From positions 1-64,000 of the forward strand of contig NZ_CAQI01000030.1 of the NCBI RefSeq assembly GCF_001046895.1: 64,000 nt of DNA, given 5' to 3'. Shown here one piece after another: positions 34,513 through 43,529 of the stretch. The stretch comes from Pseudarthrobacter siccitolerans. GTDB lineage: Bacteria; Actinomycetota; Actinomycetes; Actinomycetales; Micrococcaceae. The notes below the pieces were generated by a model that searched no databases, was not told where the DNA came from, and saw only the letters and a program-made list of their open reading frames with translations. Made by a program: the position numbers and the translations under genes. The stretch's first letter is position 1. The number at the start of each line of letters is the position of its first letter.

Positions 34513-35120
34513 CGCCGTACTCCTGACATCCGCCGCACTCCTGTAGCCCGCCGCACCGCCCGAACAGCGGCAGCGGCGCCCAGCCCGGCCAGGACCCAGG
34601 GCCCGCCCACCAGCAAAGGATCCATCCACTGGTGGTTGACGTCGGCGCGTTTCTGTCCGAGCCGCGAGCGGACCCCGTGGCGGGAAAACTCGCTGAGCAC
34701 GCCCGTTTCGGTGACGGGGTTGTCCGGCCGCAAGGTGGCCAGCGACCGCAGGTGGTGTTCCCACGCGTCCACCCGGTCCGCGGCAACCAGCAGCAGCCAG
34801 TGGGCGGCCCGTCCCTCGCTGAACCTGGCATAGGCATACTTCCGGATGGCGCCCGAGACTCCGGCAGGCGGCGTCGAGGTGCCAAATACCGGAGTCAGGA
34901 ACGCGTGCTCGATGGACCGTTCCCGGGGCCATTCCTCCGGCTGGCGCTCGGGGAAGTCCCAATGTGCGCCCGTCTGGATGCCTGGCTGTTCCCGGGGGTA
35001 GGAGGGCCTGTCCGCCGGGTCGAGGTCCGCGCCCCAGCCCGGAATCCGGGCGCGCAACTGGTACGCGGACTCCCTGGGCCCGGGCTTGCCGCCGATGTAA
35101 GGCGTTGGAATGTCAGCCAT
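34509..35120 (-). CDS. Hypothetical protein between dehydrogenase and MBL hydrolase
   Basis: This 203-residue protein has no clear known domain. The N-terminal half is Pro/Arg-rich (IPTPYIGGKPGPRESAYQLRARIPGWGADLDPADRPSYPRE), the middle has AIRKYAYARFSEGRAAHWLLLVAADRVDAWEHHLRS, and near the C-terminus a short hydrophobic stretch (about 176-192) could be a membrane anchor, followed by many Arg. ATG 35120 has AAGGAAGAG upstream. It overlaps the MBL gene by 4 bp and follows the dehydrogenase by 13 bp, so all three are co-transcribed and probably work together. Confidence 0.75.
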   Translation of the reverse strand: MADIPTPYIGGKPGPRESAYQLRARIPGWGADLDPADRPSYPREQPGIQTGAHWDFPERQPEEWPRERSIEHAFLTPVFGTSTPPAGVSGAIRKYAYARFSEGRAAHWLLLVAADRVDAWEHHLRSLATLRPDNPVTETGVLSEFSRHGVRSRLGQKRADVNHQWMDPLLVGGPWVLAGLGAAAAVRAVRRATGVRRMSGVRR

Positions 35121-35133
35121 GGTGCTCTTCCTT

Positions 35134-36282
35134 TCAGGCCGGGTTGGAAACGATGAGGGGCTTGATGCAGTTATCAAGTTTCGCGGAGAAGATGTGGTAT
35201 CCCTCGGCGATGTGTTCCAGCGGGATGCGGTGGGTGACGATGTCGCTGGGCTTGAGGTACCCGTTGCGGATGTGTTCGAACAGCCGTGGCCATTGCCGTT
35301 TCACCGGGCACTGGTTCATCCGCAGCGTCAGGCCCTTGTTCATGGCGTCGCCGAACTTCACGGCGCTGAAGATTGGCCCGTAGGCGCCCACCACGGACAC
35401 GGTGCCGCCCTTGCGGACCGAGTCGATGGCCCAGTTCAGGGCGATGGGTGATCCGCCCTGCAGCTTCAGCTTCGCGGCGGTGACGTGCTGGAGGAAGTTG
35501 CCGTCCGCCTCTGCGCCCACAGCATCAATCACGACGTCGGCGCCAAGGTAGTCGGTTTCCTTTTTCAGGTGCACCACAATGTCGTCGTACTCGGCGAAGT
35601 TGTATGTTTCGGCGTGCGCGAATGAACGGGCCTTCTCCAGCCGGTATTCCAGGTGGTCGATCACGATCACTCGGCCGGCGCCCATCAGCCACGCGGACTT
35701 CGCGGCGAACAGGCCCACGGGTCCGGCGCCGAACACCACCACGGTGTCGCCTTCCACGATGTCGCCGAGTTGGGCCCCGAAGTAGCCGGTGGGAAGGGCG
35801 TCGGTGAGCAGGACCGCGTCCTCTTCGTCCATCCAGTCCGGAATTTTGGCGGGCCCCACGTCCGCGAACGGCACGCGCACAAACTCAGCCTGGCCGCCGT
35901 CGTACCCTCCGCAGGTGTGGGAGTAGCCGTAGATGCCGCCCACCGCCGTGGCGTTCGGATTGACGTTGTGGCAGTTCGAGTACAGGCCGCGGGAGCAGAA
36001 GTAGCAGGAGCCGCAGTACACGTTGAAGGGGACCATCACGCGGTCCCCGATGGACAGGTTCTGCACCGAGGGGCCAACCTCATGCACCACCCCCACGAAC
36101 TCATGCCCGAACGTCATGCCCACCCGGGTGTCCGGCATCATGCCGTGGTACAGGTGAAGGTCGGAGCCGCAGATCGCCCCTGTGCTGACCCGCACGATCG
36201 CGTCGTTGGGGTGTTCGATCCTGGGAATGTCTTTTTCTTCGACCCGGATTTTGTACGGGCCGCGGTAAACCATTGCTCGCAT
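35134..36282 (-). CDS. Zinc-dependent alcohol/formaldehyde dehydrogenase (glutathione-independent type)
   Basis: This 382-residue medium-chain dehydrogenase has the catalytic zinc Cys in GAICGSDLHLYHG, GHEFVGVV, structural zinc cysteines in YCGSCYFCSRGLYSNC and the NAD-binding motif FGAGPVGLFAAKSA. It resembles glutathione-independent formaldehyde dehydrogenases and related threonine-like dehydrogenases. ATG 36282 (MRAMVYRGPYKIRVEEK) has GAGGTGG upstream; a longer frame has no support. It leads an operon with a hypothetical gene and an MBL hydrolase, consistent with aldehyde detoxification. Confidence 0.88.
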   Translation of the reverse strand: MRAMVYRGPYKIRVEEKDIPRIEHPNDAIVRVSTGAICGSDLHLYHGMMPDTRVGMTFGHEFVGVVHEVGPSVQNLSIGDRVMVPFNVYCGSCYFCSRGLYSNCHNVNPNATAVGGIYGYSHTCGGYDGGQAEFVRVPFADVGPAKIPDWMDEEDAVLLTDALPTGYFGAQLGDIVEGDTVVVFGAGPVGLFAAKSAWLMGAGRVIVIDHLEYRLEKARSFAHAETYNFAEYDDIVVHLKKETDYLGADVVIDAVGAEADGNFLQHVTAAKLKLQGGSPIALNWAIDSVRKGGTVSVVGAYGPIFSAVKFGDAMNKGLTLRMNQCPVKRQWPRLFEHIRNGYLKPSDIVTHRIPLEHIAEGYHIFSAKLDNCIKPLIVSNPA

Positions 36283-36502
36283 GAGCGCCACCTCGCATGT
36301 CGTGGCTCGCAGTGCGGTTCCCTCGCCTGCAGGAACCACCCCGCTGCTGGAGGCGCACCGCGTGCCCTACGTTTCCACCTGACGCCGGAGCCGGTCAAGG
36401 CTTCTGCAAAAGGTCACCGATAGCGGAGTCCAGAGTGCATAGGGCGGCCGACGGCGGGTAGGGACAAGGTGGAAGGCGCACCGGAACAGGGGGTACCGAC
36501 GA

Positions 36503-37051
36503 GTGTCACAGGATGAGCGAAGCGCGCCTGCGGCGGCCTCCGGCGCAGGCGCTGGTGTGCAAGCGAAGGTACCCACCAAAGCGCCGGCCTTCCTTTTCGG
36601 CATGGGGATCGGCGGGTTTGTGGACGGCATCGTCCTGCACCAGCTGCTGCAGTGGCACCACATGCTCAGCCACACCGAGGGCGGCAACACCAAAACCGTG
36701 GCCGGCCTGGAATTGAACACCCTCGCGGACGGCCTGTTCCACGGCGCCATGTGGGTCCTGGTAGTGGCCGCGGCGGTCCTCACCGTCCGTGCCCGCCGGC
36801 AGGGACGCCTGTCCGCCAGCTGGCGGTTCCACACCGGACTGGTCCTGTGCGGCTGGGGCGTTTTCAACATCGTCGAGGGCCTGGTCAACCACCAGCTGCT
36901 GCAGATCCACCACGTCCGGGACGACCTCGGCGGACCAATCGCGTGGGACCTGGGTTTCCTGGGCCTCAGCGTGGTCCTTGCCGTGGCGGGGTGGCTGCTG
37001 TTTCGGGGCAGTCCAACGTCTGGCCATATCGCCCCGGCTGGGTCAAGATAG
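36503..37051 (+). CDS. DUF2243 membrane protein
   Basis: This 182-residue protein has four membrane segments and the DUF2243 pattern FGMGIGGFVDGIVLHQLLQWHHMLSH and NIVEGLVNHQLLQIHHVRDD, with two sets of conserved His residues facing the membrane surface. The conserved His suggests metal or heme binding, but the role is unknown. GTG 36503 follows AGGGGG at about 10 nt. The stop codon overlaps the AGTAA palindrome at 37050. Confidence 0.88.
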   Translation: MSQDERSAPAAASGAGAGVQAKVPTKAPAFLFGMGIGGFVDGIVLHQLLQWHHMLSHTEGGNTKTVAGLELNTLADGLFHGAMWVLVVAAAVLTVRARRQGRLSASWRFHTGLVLCGWGVFNIVEGLVNHQLLQIHHVRDDLGGPIAWDLGFLGLSVVLAVAGWLLFRGSPTSGHIAPAGSR

Positions 37052-37065
37052 TAAGCATGCTGATT
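37050..37065 (+). promoter_or_regulatory. AGTAA-N6 palindrome before Mn catalase
   Basis: AGTAAGCATGCTGATT with central GCATGC lies 83 bp before the Mn catalase start. The left arm and centre match the other sites; the right arm has one mismatch (TGATT for TTACT-like). Confidence 0.5.
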
Positions 37066-37147
37066 AAATCGGCTGCAGGAGCCAACAGTTCCGGCCGGCA
37101 CGGAACTGCAGAAAGACACGGCATCCACCGACAAGAAGGGAACCACC

Positions 37148-38098
37148 ATGTATCTGCATACTGAACTTCTCATCAACGAAATTGCTGCCGATGAACCTGA
37201 TCCGGCAGCGGCAAATGCCTTGCAGGAAGGCTTGGGCGGCCAGTTTGGTGAGATGCGCACCATGATGCAGTACCTGTTCCAGAGCATAAACTTCCGCGGC
37301 GATCCGGCCTCAAAGCCCTACAAGGACCTTCTTCAGGGTGTGGGAACTGAAGAGATCAGCCACGTTGAGCTGATCGGTACCACCATCGCTCAGCTTTTGG
37401 ACGGTTCCCCGCGGTACCAGGGGAAAAAGACTGATCCCGTGGACGAGCCCGGGGCCAAAGGTGCCACCCCGCTCAAGATCGCGCTGGACACCAGCAACAT
37501 CCACCACTACCTCGTGGGTGCCCAGGGCGCGCTGCCCGTGGATGCGGCGGGTAACCCATGGAGTGGATCCTACGTCTACAACAGCGGGAACCTCGTCCTG
37601 GACCTGCTTTATAACCTGATGCTGGAATCCACGGGCCGCCTGCAGAAATGTCGCATCTACGAGATGACGGACAACAAGACGGCCCGCTCCACCATTGCCT
37701 ACCTGATTGTCCGGGACCAGGCGCATGAGAACGCCTTTGCCAAGGCGCTCGAAAGCCTCGGAGTGAACTGGGGCAAGGTCCTGCCCATCCCCAAAACCAA
37801 CGCCGAGCAGTTCCCTGAGGTCAAGAAGCTGCTCGATTTGGGGCTGCAGAGTGTCCAGTACACCTTCAGCGCCGACAACCTCAGCCAGGCGGGAAAACTG
37901 TATCGGGGGGCATCGCCGTCGAATGATGGCACCGAGCTGACCACTGAGGTCATGCCCACGGGCGTCCCCGCAACGATGTCCCCCGAGCGTAAAGAGGAAT
38001 TCGCTCCGGGACTCGACCCGGAGTTGCTCGCACTTATCCAGGCCACGGCAGAGATCGAGCTCAAGGAAGCAGACAACCCCACAGTGCCGAAGGCCTAG
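37148..38098 (+). CDS. Manganese (non-heme) catalase
   Basis: This 316-residue ferritin-like protein decomposes hydrogen peroxide with a di-manganese centre. The first helix ligands are in LLINEIAADEPDP, then GEMRTMMQYLFQS and GTEEISHVELIGTTIAQL supply Glu and His ligands; LMLESTGRLQKCRIYEMTDNKTARSTIAYLIVRDQAHENAF supplies the second half. The C-terminal 70 residues form a polar tail. AAGGGAAC lies before ATG 37148. The palindrome upstream and the strong terminator downstream mark it as a single-gene unit, probably stress-induced. Confidence 0.95.
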   Translation: MYLHTELLINEIAADEPDPAAANALQEGLGGQFGEMRTMMQYLFQSINFRGDPASKPYKDLLQGVGTEEISHVELIGTTIAQLLDGSPRYQGKKTDPVDEPGAKGATPLKIALDTSNIHHYLVGAQGALPVDAAGNPWSGSYVYNSGNLVLDLLYNLMLESTGRLQKCRIYEMTDNKTARSTIAYLIVRDQAHENAFAKALESLGVNWGKVLPIPKTNAEQFPEVKKLLDLGLQSVQYTFSADNLSQAGKLYRGASPSNDGTELTTEVMPTGVPATMSPERKEEFAPGLDPELLALIQATAEIELKEADNPTVPKA

Positions 38099-38158
38099 GA
38101 ACAGACCGGCGGCTGTCCAGCAGCGGGCAGCCGTCCCCCGGCGTTCTCCAACGCGCAG

Positions 38159-38201
38159 AAACGCCGGCGCCCCCGAAATTCCGGGGAGCGCCGGCGTTTT
38201 T
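38159..38201. terminator. Strong hairpin terminator with T-tract
   Basis: AAACGCCGGCGC (38159-38170) pairs with GCGCCGGCGTTT (38188-38199); the stem is extended by CCCCG and CGGGG, and TTTTT follows. It separates Mn catalase from the convergent SDR gene. Confidence 0.92.
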
Positions 38202-38222
38202 GCGTGTCGGTGGACTGGCCCG

Positions 38223-38981
38223 TCAGAGGCTGGTGTAGCCGCCGTCCACGAGGTAGTAGCCGCCGGTGGAGAAGGAGGCCTCGTCAGAAAGCAGGAAGGC
38301 CACCATGTGGGCAACCTCCTCGGCCGTACCCAGGCGGCCCAGGGGGTGTTTGGCGGCCAGGCCATTCCGGGCATCTTCGTCCAGGTTGTTCTCCAGCAGG
38401 GGCGTGGCAATGTAGCCGGGGCCCACGCAGTTGATACGCAGCCCCTGTGCACCGTACTCAGCCGCCGCGTTTTTGGTCAGTCCCACAACGCCGTGCTTGG
38501 CGGCCGTGTAGGCACCACTGAACGGTGCGGCCACCACGCCGTGGATGGACGCCATGTTGACGATCGCGCTTTGCCGGGCCCCGGCCTCGAGCATGGCGGG
38601 AATCTGGTAGCGCATGCCGTAGAGGACCCCGTTGAGGTTGATGCTGATGACCTTGTCCCACTCGTCCAGGTCGAAGTCTCCGGCGGGGGCAGGCTTGCCA
38701 CCGATCCCGGCGTTGTTCACGGCGTAGTTGAGCTTGCCATAAGTGTCCACCGCGAACCGGACGGCCTTTTCGTTGTCTTCCTTGCTGCCTGTGTTGGCCT
38801 GGAATGCGGCCGCGGAGCCGCCGGCGTCACCGATCTCGCCGGCAACGCGCTGGGCGCCTTCCAGGTTCAGGTCCACCACAACAACCTTGGCGCCCTTGGC
38901 TGCCAATTCTTTGCTGGTGGCCTCACCGATCCCCGAGCCGCCGCCCGTGACCAGGGCTACCTTATCCGTGAACTGCGCCAT
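38223..38981 (-). CDS. Short-chain dehydrogenase/reductase (SDR)
   Basis: This 252-residue oxidoreductase has the classical SDR features: TGGGSGIGEATS cofactor motif (about 12-23), VDLNLEGAQRV after strand 2, NNAGIGG (about 90-96), catalytic Ser in IVNMASIHG, YTAAKHG with Tyr and Lys (about 157-163) and the PGYIATPLL segment. An acidic residue after strand 2 (VVVDLN) suggests NAD(H) preference. The substrate cannot be inferred. It is a stand-alone gene. Confidence 0.92.
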   Translation of the reverse strand: MAQFTDKVALVTGGGSGIGEATSKELAAKGAKVVVVDLNLEGAQRVAGEIGDAGGSAAAFQANTGSKEDNEKAVRFAVDTYGKLNYAVNNAGIGGKPAPAGDFDLDEWDKVISINLNGVLYGMRYQIPAMLEAGARQSAIVNMASIHGVVAAPFSGAYTAAKHGVVGLTKNAAAEYGAQGLRINCVGPGYIATPLLENNLDEDARNGLAAKHPLGRLGTAEEVAHMVAFLLSDEASFSTGGYYLVDGGYTSL

Positions 38982-39129
38982 GCTGATCCCTCAATTCAGA
39001 GCCGGGCGGTACCGTCCGGCTCGCTGGTAGCTGATATGTGTGTGGGTCAAAGCGACTGGGTCATTGCGGGCATACGCACCCCTGCCGGCTGGCTCCGGAG
39101 AGACCCGCCGGCAGGGGCGTGGTTGCTTG

Positions 39130-40884
39130 TTACTGGTTGGGGTCCGGGCTGCGGACGTCCCGTTCGCCGATGTCGGCCGCGCCGAGGACGTCCGCCGCCG
39201 GGCTGTGGACGGGTGCGTGCTCGCGGACGCTCAACTCCGGGTGGTGCAGATCCAGCGCCGGGCGCTCCGAGCGGATCCGGGGCAGCGAGGTGAAGTTGTG
39301 CCGTGGCGGCGGGCAGGACGTGGCCCACTCAAGCGAGGCGCCGAAGCCCCAGGGATCGTCCACTGTGACCTTCCTGCCCCTGCGCCAGGTGATGTAGACG
39401 TTCCAGAAGAACGGGATCAGGGACGCCCCCAGCAGGTAGGAGCTGATGGTGGAGAACTGGTTCATGAAGGTGAACTGGTCCTCGGGCATGTAGTCCGCGT
39501 AACGGCGGGGCATGCCCAGCACGCCGAGCCAGTGCTGGATCAGGAACGTGCCGTGGAAGCCGAGGAACAGCATCCAGAAGTGGATCTTGCCCAGGCGCTC
39601 ATTCAGCATGGTGCCGGTGAACTTGGGCCACCAGAAGTAGAAGCCCGCGAACATCGCGAACACCACGGTGCCGAATACCACGTAGTGGAAATGCGCCACC
39701 ACGAAGTACGTGTCCGAGACGTGGAAATCCAGTGGCGGGGAGGCCAGGATGATGCCGGTGAGCCCGCCGAAGAGGAAAGTGATCAGGAAGCCCAAGCTCC
39801 AGAGCATGGGCGTCTCGAACGTCAGCGATCCGCCCCACAACGTGCCAATCCAGTTAAAGAACTTCACTCCGGTGGGAACCGCGATCAGCATGGTCATAAA
39901 CGCAAAGAATGGCAGCAGCACGGCGCCGGTCACGTACATGTGGTGCGCCCATACCGTCACGGACAGCGCGGCGATGGCGATCGTTGCGTAGACCAGGCCC
40001 TTATAGCCGAAGATCGGCTTGCGGCTGAAGACCGGGAAGATCTCCGAGACGATGCCGAAGAACGGCAGCGCGATGATGTACACCTCGGGGTGGCCGAAGA
40101 ACCAGAACAGGTGCTGCCAGAGGATGGCCCCGCCATTGGCCGGGTCATAAATGTGCGCGCCGAACTTCCTGTCCGCACCCAATGCGAACAGTGCGGCGGC
40201 CAGCGGCGGGAAGGCCATGATCACCAGGATGGCCGTGACCAGCGTGTTCCAGGTGAAGATCGGCATCCGCCACATGGTGAGCCCGGGGGCGCGCATGCAG
40301 ATGATGGTGGTGATGAAGTTGACCGCGCCCAGGATGGTGCCGAATCCGGACAGTGCCAGGCCGAAGACCCACAGGTCCCCGCCCACCCCTGGGGTGAAGG
40401 TGGTGTTGGACAGCGGCGCGTAGGCGAACCAGCCGAAGGAGGCGGCGCCCTGCGGGGTAATGAAGCCGGCGGTTGCGATGATGGAGCCGAAGAGGAAGAA
40501 CCAGAAGGCCAGCGCGTTCAGGCGCGGGAACGCGACGTCGGGTGCGCCGATCTGCAGCGGCATGATCACGTTCGCGAAACCGGCAAAAAGCGGGGTGGCG
40601 AACATCAGCAGCATGGCGGTGCCGTGCATGGTGAACAACTGGTTGTACTGCTCTTTGGTCTGCAGGATCTGCATGCCGGGTTCGAAGAGCTCCGCCCGGA
40701 TGAGCAGCGCCATCACGCCCGCCAGGCAGAAGAACACAAACGACGCGATCAGGTACATAAACCCGATGGTTTTGTGGTCGGTGGAGGTGATCCAGCTGAC
40801 AACAATGCTGCCTTTTGGCCGTTTGACCGCCGCCGGTGCGGCGGTGGCCGACGTTGCGCCCAGGTTCTGCCCGGTGGTGGTCAT
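39130..40884 (-). CDS. ctaD: Cytochrome c oxidase subunit I
   Basis: CtaD is the catalytic subunit of aa3 oxidase, carrying heme a, heme a3 and CuB. The 584-residue protein has twelve membrane segments and the motifs [22 protein letters not shown] (CuB His and cross-linked Tyr) split across helix [12 protein letters not shown] (two CuB His) and [20 protein letters not shown] (heme ligands). ATG 40884 follows the ctaC stop directly with no gap. The C-terminal tail of about 60 polar residues is typical of actinobacterial CtaD. No ctaE or ctaF gene lies beside it. Confidence 0.96.
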   Translation of the reverse strand: MTTTGQNLGATSATAAPAAVKRPKGSIVVSWITSTDHKTIGFMYLIASFVFFCLAGVMALLIRAELFEPGMQILQTKEQYNQLFTMHGTAMLLMFATPLFAGFANVIMPLQIGAPDVAFPRLNALAFWFFLFGSIIATAGFITPQGAASFGWFAYAPLSNTTFTPGVGGDLWVFGLALSGFGTILGAVNFITTIICMRAPGLTMWRMPIFTWNTLVTAILVIMAFPPLAAALFALGADRKFGAHIYDPANGGAILWQHLFWFFGHPEVYIIALPFFGIVSEIFPVFSRKPIFGYKGLVYATIAIAALSVTVWAHHMYVTGAVLLPFFAFMTMLIAVPTGVKFFNWIGTLWGGSLTFETPMLWSLGFLITFLFGGLTGIILASPPLDFHVSDTYFVVAHFHYVVFGTVVFAMFAGFYFWWPKFTGTMLNERLGKIHFWMLFLGFHGTFLIQHWLGVLGMPRRYADYMPEDQFTFMNQFSTISSYLLGASLIPFFWNVYITWRRGRKVTVDDPWGFGASLEWATSCPPPRHNFTSLPRIRSERPALDLHHPELSVREHAPVHSPAADVLGAADIGERDVRSPDPNQ

Positions 40885-41772
40885 TTAGGGTTCCGTCCTT
40901 TGCTGTGCCTGTTCCAGGGCCGGGCGTTGGGGGTTACGGTCGTATTCGTCGCCCCGGATTCCGGTATTGCCTTTGGCCCGCAGTTCGGAAATGCGGTTGT
41001 TGTATTCCTGCTCGGTGACTACCCGGACCTTGAAGAGCATCTCGGAGTGGTATTCACCGCAGAGTTCGGCGCATTTGCCGGTGTACTCGCCGGTGCGGGT
41101 GGGAACGATGTCGATGTACCTGTTGTACTGGTTTTCGCCGGGGTACAAGTCGCGTTTCTGCATGAACTCCACCACCCAGAACGAATGCTGGACATCGCGG
41201 GAGTTCAGCTGCAGTTCAACCTTTTTGTTGACCGGCAAGTAGAGGGTGGGAAGCCGGTCCGGCGTGCCCCAGTTGCCGTCGAGGTGGGCCTGCACACCCG
41301 GGTCTTCGTGGACATCTTCCTTGACGTAGTTGAAGTCCCACGCCCACTGCTTGCCGCGGACGTCGATCACCACGTCCGGGTCCTCGAAACGGTCGTCCAT
41401 GGCCCGCTGGTCCCGGTCGGTAAAGACGAACAGGACCATGATGATCATCAGCGGCACGGAGAGGTAGAAGACTTCCAGCGGGAGGTTGTAGCTCATCTGC
41501 CGCGGGAAGCCCTCCGTGTTTTTTCTGCGGCGGTAAGCGATGACGCACCAGAGGATGAGGGCCCAGGTGATGACGCCGATAATCAGGGCCGCGATCCACG
41601 AGTTCACCCACAGGTCCGTGACCAGGGGAGTGTGATCGGTAGTGTCCCTTTCGCCGGGAAGCCACCCGCGCTGGACTTCGGCCGAGCACGAGGTCAACGC
41701 CATCAGGGCCGGGACAACGGACAGGGCAGCCCAGCGCCGCCATCCGAGAGTGTTTCGTCTAGGGATGCTCAC
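40885..41772 (-). CDS. ctaC: Cytochrome c oxidase subunit II
   Basis: CtaC accepts electrons at the CuA centre. The 295-residue lipoprotein has a signal peptide with lipobox LTSC, two membrane helices (about 50-115) and a periplasm-side cupredoxin domain with the CuA ligands in CAELCGEYHSEM and the aromatic WAWDFNYV segment. GTG 41772 is chosen because GGAGGAG lies 9 nt upstream and a proper signal peptide begins there. ctaC and ctaD are fused end to end (stop adjacent to the next ATG). Confidence 0.94.
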   Translation of the reverse strand: MSIPRRNTLGWRRWAALSVVPALMALTSCSAEVQRGWLPGERDTTDHTPLVTDLWVNSWIAALIIGVITWALILWCVIAYRRRKNTEGFPRQMSYNLPLEVFYLSVPLMIIMVLFVFTDRDQRAMDDRFEDPDVVIDVRGKQWAWDFNYVKEDVHEDPGVQAHLDGNWGTPDRLPTLYLPVNKKVELQLNSRDVQHSFWVVEFMQKRDLYPGENQYNRYIDIVPTRTGEYTGKCAELCGEYHSEMLFKVRVVTEQEYNNRISELRAKGNTGIRGDEYDRNPQRPALEQAQQRTEP

Positions 41773-41925
41773 CGCGCGGTTCTCCTCCGGAGATGCTCCA
41801 GAGGCCCAACTGCATGAGCCCAATTACCCATGGCACGTGGCCAGTGGGTTGTGTGCCCACAGTAGCGCGGAAAGGAGCCGCAGGGGAAGGGTTTCTGAGC
41901 AGTGCCGAAGCCTGAAAGCGTGGGC

Positions 41926-42171
41926 TCAGGCCGGCGGACCCAGGGTTCCCGGGGACTCGCTGCTCAGTTCCTCAGCGGCCATGGCCAGCAGGTCGCGCTG
42001 GAGGGCCGGCAGGGAGATCAGTCCCTCCAGGTAGGCCTGGACCTCATACTCGCCGGCCATGCCGCTCATGCTGAAGTACCGCAACCAGAGCTCCGAAACG
42101 GTGATATCGGCGGCCAAGAGCGTGCGGTTCAGCTGGCTGCGTTCCTCCGGCTCGTGTACATCGAATCCCAT
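41926..42171 (-). CDS. Small hypothetical protein, probably helical
   Basis: This 81-residue acidic protein reads as all-helical (RSQLNRTLLAADITVSELWLRYFSMSGMAGEYEVQAYLEGLISLPALQRDLLAMAAEEL). AGGAGG lies 8 nt before ATG 42171, a very strong site. It sits downstream of the small winged-helix-like gene at 42203-42460 on the same strand (31-bp gap). I recognise no family. Confidence 0.75.
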   Translation of the reverse strand: MGFDVHEPEERSQLNRTLLAADITVSELWLRYFSMSGMAGEYEVQAYLEGLISLPALQRDLLAMAAEELSSESPGTLGPPA

Positions 42172-42202
42172 GGCTGCCCCCTCCTGGCCGCGGGACCTGC
42201 CA

Positions 42203-42460
42203 TCAGGCTACGGCGGGGTAACTGTAAAGGATGTAATCGGCGGCCGCGGGCCCGGTCATGTGCAGCTGGCAATTATCCGGATCCACTCTGCACCGGAGCA
42301 TGCCGGCGCGGAAGGCCTGGTCTGATTTCGCCCGGAAACCGTGCAGCGAGGCCCAGCTGACGTAAAGGCCGTAGAGGCAATCGGGCCCCAGCGGGTGGTC
42401 CGCCGAAGGGTCGGGAGTAGTGGCTTCATCAAGGAACTGCTGGAAATGGGAGGACGGCAT
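42203..42460 (-). CDS. Small winged-helix-like protein, copy 1
   Basis: This 85-residue protein is a paralogue of the one at 63349-63627. Shared features are an N-terminal FL-E segment, LYGLYVSW (IYGVYLSW in the other), an F-(R/W)AGM-like helix and the C-terminal GPAAADYIL (GPAAVDYIL). The Tyr-x-x-Tyr-x-x-Trp layout with an F about 20 residues later resembles the small winged-helix module at the C-terminus of phage and plasmid primases, which is suggestive only. ATG 42460 has GGAGAG upstream. A palindrome (42718) lies in the upstream region. Confidence 0.7.
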   Translation of the reverse strand: MPSSHFQQFLDEATTPDPSADHPLGPDCLYGLYVSWASLHGFRAKSDQAFRAGMLRCRVDPDNCQLHMTGPAAADYILYSYPAVA

Positions 42461-43015
42461 TTCACGCTCTCTCCGGTTCTGCACCATATGCCACCGGCCT
42501 GCTCCAGCAGCTACTCCGGCAGCCTATGCAGCAGGCTGCGGAGGGACGGGAACCATCCGCGTCACACTTCCGAATTTACTCGCGGCGGGCGGGTATGTAC
42601 ATGGAAGCGGGGTGTGCCCGGCAGCACCGGGACCGCCAGACGCGGCTACCGCCGTTTCAGCGGCACACCAGTGCGGCGACACAAACGGGCATTAGCAAGA
42701 CAAGTCTTCCCAAGCTTTATAAGCATGCTTATGATGTTTTTCATTCGGCGGCAAGCAGAGCCCGTCGGGCGCGCATTTTTATGAGCTCCGTCCGAAGGGA
42801 ACCAGCTGAGAGGTTTTATGCACTGTTGCAGTCTGAATGCTTTCCAAGCCCAACCATTTGCAGTCCAGCGCTGGGGTGCCCTCGCCCGCAATGTCGCGGG
42901 GCGGGATGCCGTTCAGGCCGACGGCGACCGCGGCCTTTGGTGGCCCGCGGCACCAGTTCCCGCATGGGACGCCAGGCGGGAAAGGCTGCCAGCCCATTGA
43001 AAGTGAGGCCCTGCC
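42461..43015. other. Long intergenic region, no convincing gene
   Basis: This 555-bp gap between divergent small genes holds the perfect palindrome ATAAGCATGCTTAT (42719-42732), flanked by an A/T-rich stretch (TATGATGTTTTTCATT). Open frames on either strand here are Arg/Cys-rich, lack good start sites, and look like chance readings. Confidence 0.6.
42718..42733. promoter_or_regulatory. Perfect palindrome ATAAGCATGCTTAT
   Basis: The 14-bp core 42719-42732 is fully symmetric and shares GCATGC and the outer TAA/TTA with sites at 13566, 37050 and 43470. It lies between the minus-strand winged-helix-like gene (258 bp) and the plus-strand coiled-coil gene (283 bp). Confidence 0.55.
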
Positions 43016-43294
43016 ATGCATGATCCCCTGATTGAGGCCATTCACGACCACGAGCCTCTGAGTGACCCGTTGGAAGAGATCAATCTGCGCCTGGCCATAG
43101 CCGCTACTGATATCGCAGAGCTACGGGCAGAGGTTGCCCGGCTGGACCGTGCCCTGGAGGAGTCGCGCCGGCTGAACCTCAAGGCCGCGGAGCTGTTGAA
43201 CCTCGTGTACAGCCATGTGGATGGCAGCAGCGAGGCCCGGTGGAACCCCTCGGGCGCATTGGGCAGGCCCGCCCTGGATGGCATACCGGAATAG
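43016..43294 (+). CDS. Small coiled-coil protein
   Basis: This 92-residue acidic protein has a clear heptad region (about 20-62; DPLEEINLRLAIAATDIAE and ELRAEVARLDRALEESRRLN), consistent with a short coiled coil, then a less ordered tail. GAGG lies 7 nt before ATG 43016. No domain is recognised. It precedes the copper-storage-like gene by 235 bp, with a palindrome in between. Confidence 0.65.
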   Translation: MHDPLIEAIHDHEPLSDPLEEINLRLAIAATDIAELRAEVARLDRALEESRRLNLKAAELLNLVYSHVDGSSEARWNPSGALGRPALDGIPE

Positions 43295-43469
43295 GCCCGC
43301 TCACTGCTCCATAAATAAGGGCACACCGACTTCCGTGGAGCATCGCTGCGCCTCACGTGCCGCACCTGGGGGCCGAGGCCAGTGCCTGACAGGCCCGGCC
43401 ATGCCGCCCGGTACAGGGAGGGTAGTGCTTTCCCTGTACCAACGGCGCCTGTCCCGGTAACTTAAAACA

Positions 43470-43485
43470 AGTAAGTGTGCTTATC
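43470..43485 (+). promoter_or_regulatory. AGTAA-N6-TTATC palindrome before Cys-rich gene
   Basis: AGTAAGTGTGCTTATC lies 45 bp upstream of the Cys-rich four-helix gene. Left arm AGTAAG and right arm CTTAT match the sites at 13566, 37050 and 42718. Confidence 0.5.
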
Positions 43486-43529
43486 AATAACGTTGGCGGC
43501 TCGGAGAATCCAGGGAACAGGAGAACAGC

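Noticed and set aside
39040..41817. A very long open frame on the + strand opposite ctaC-ctaD
   Set aside because: It is an antisense reading of high-GC codons; the minus-strand proteins show complete cytochrome oxidase motifs, while the + reading is rich in His, Gln and Arg without any domain.
42526..43023. Open frame in the 42.5-43.0 kb gap
   Set aside because: It is Arg- and Cys-rich, has no ribosome binding site and overlaps the start of the coiled-coil gene.
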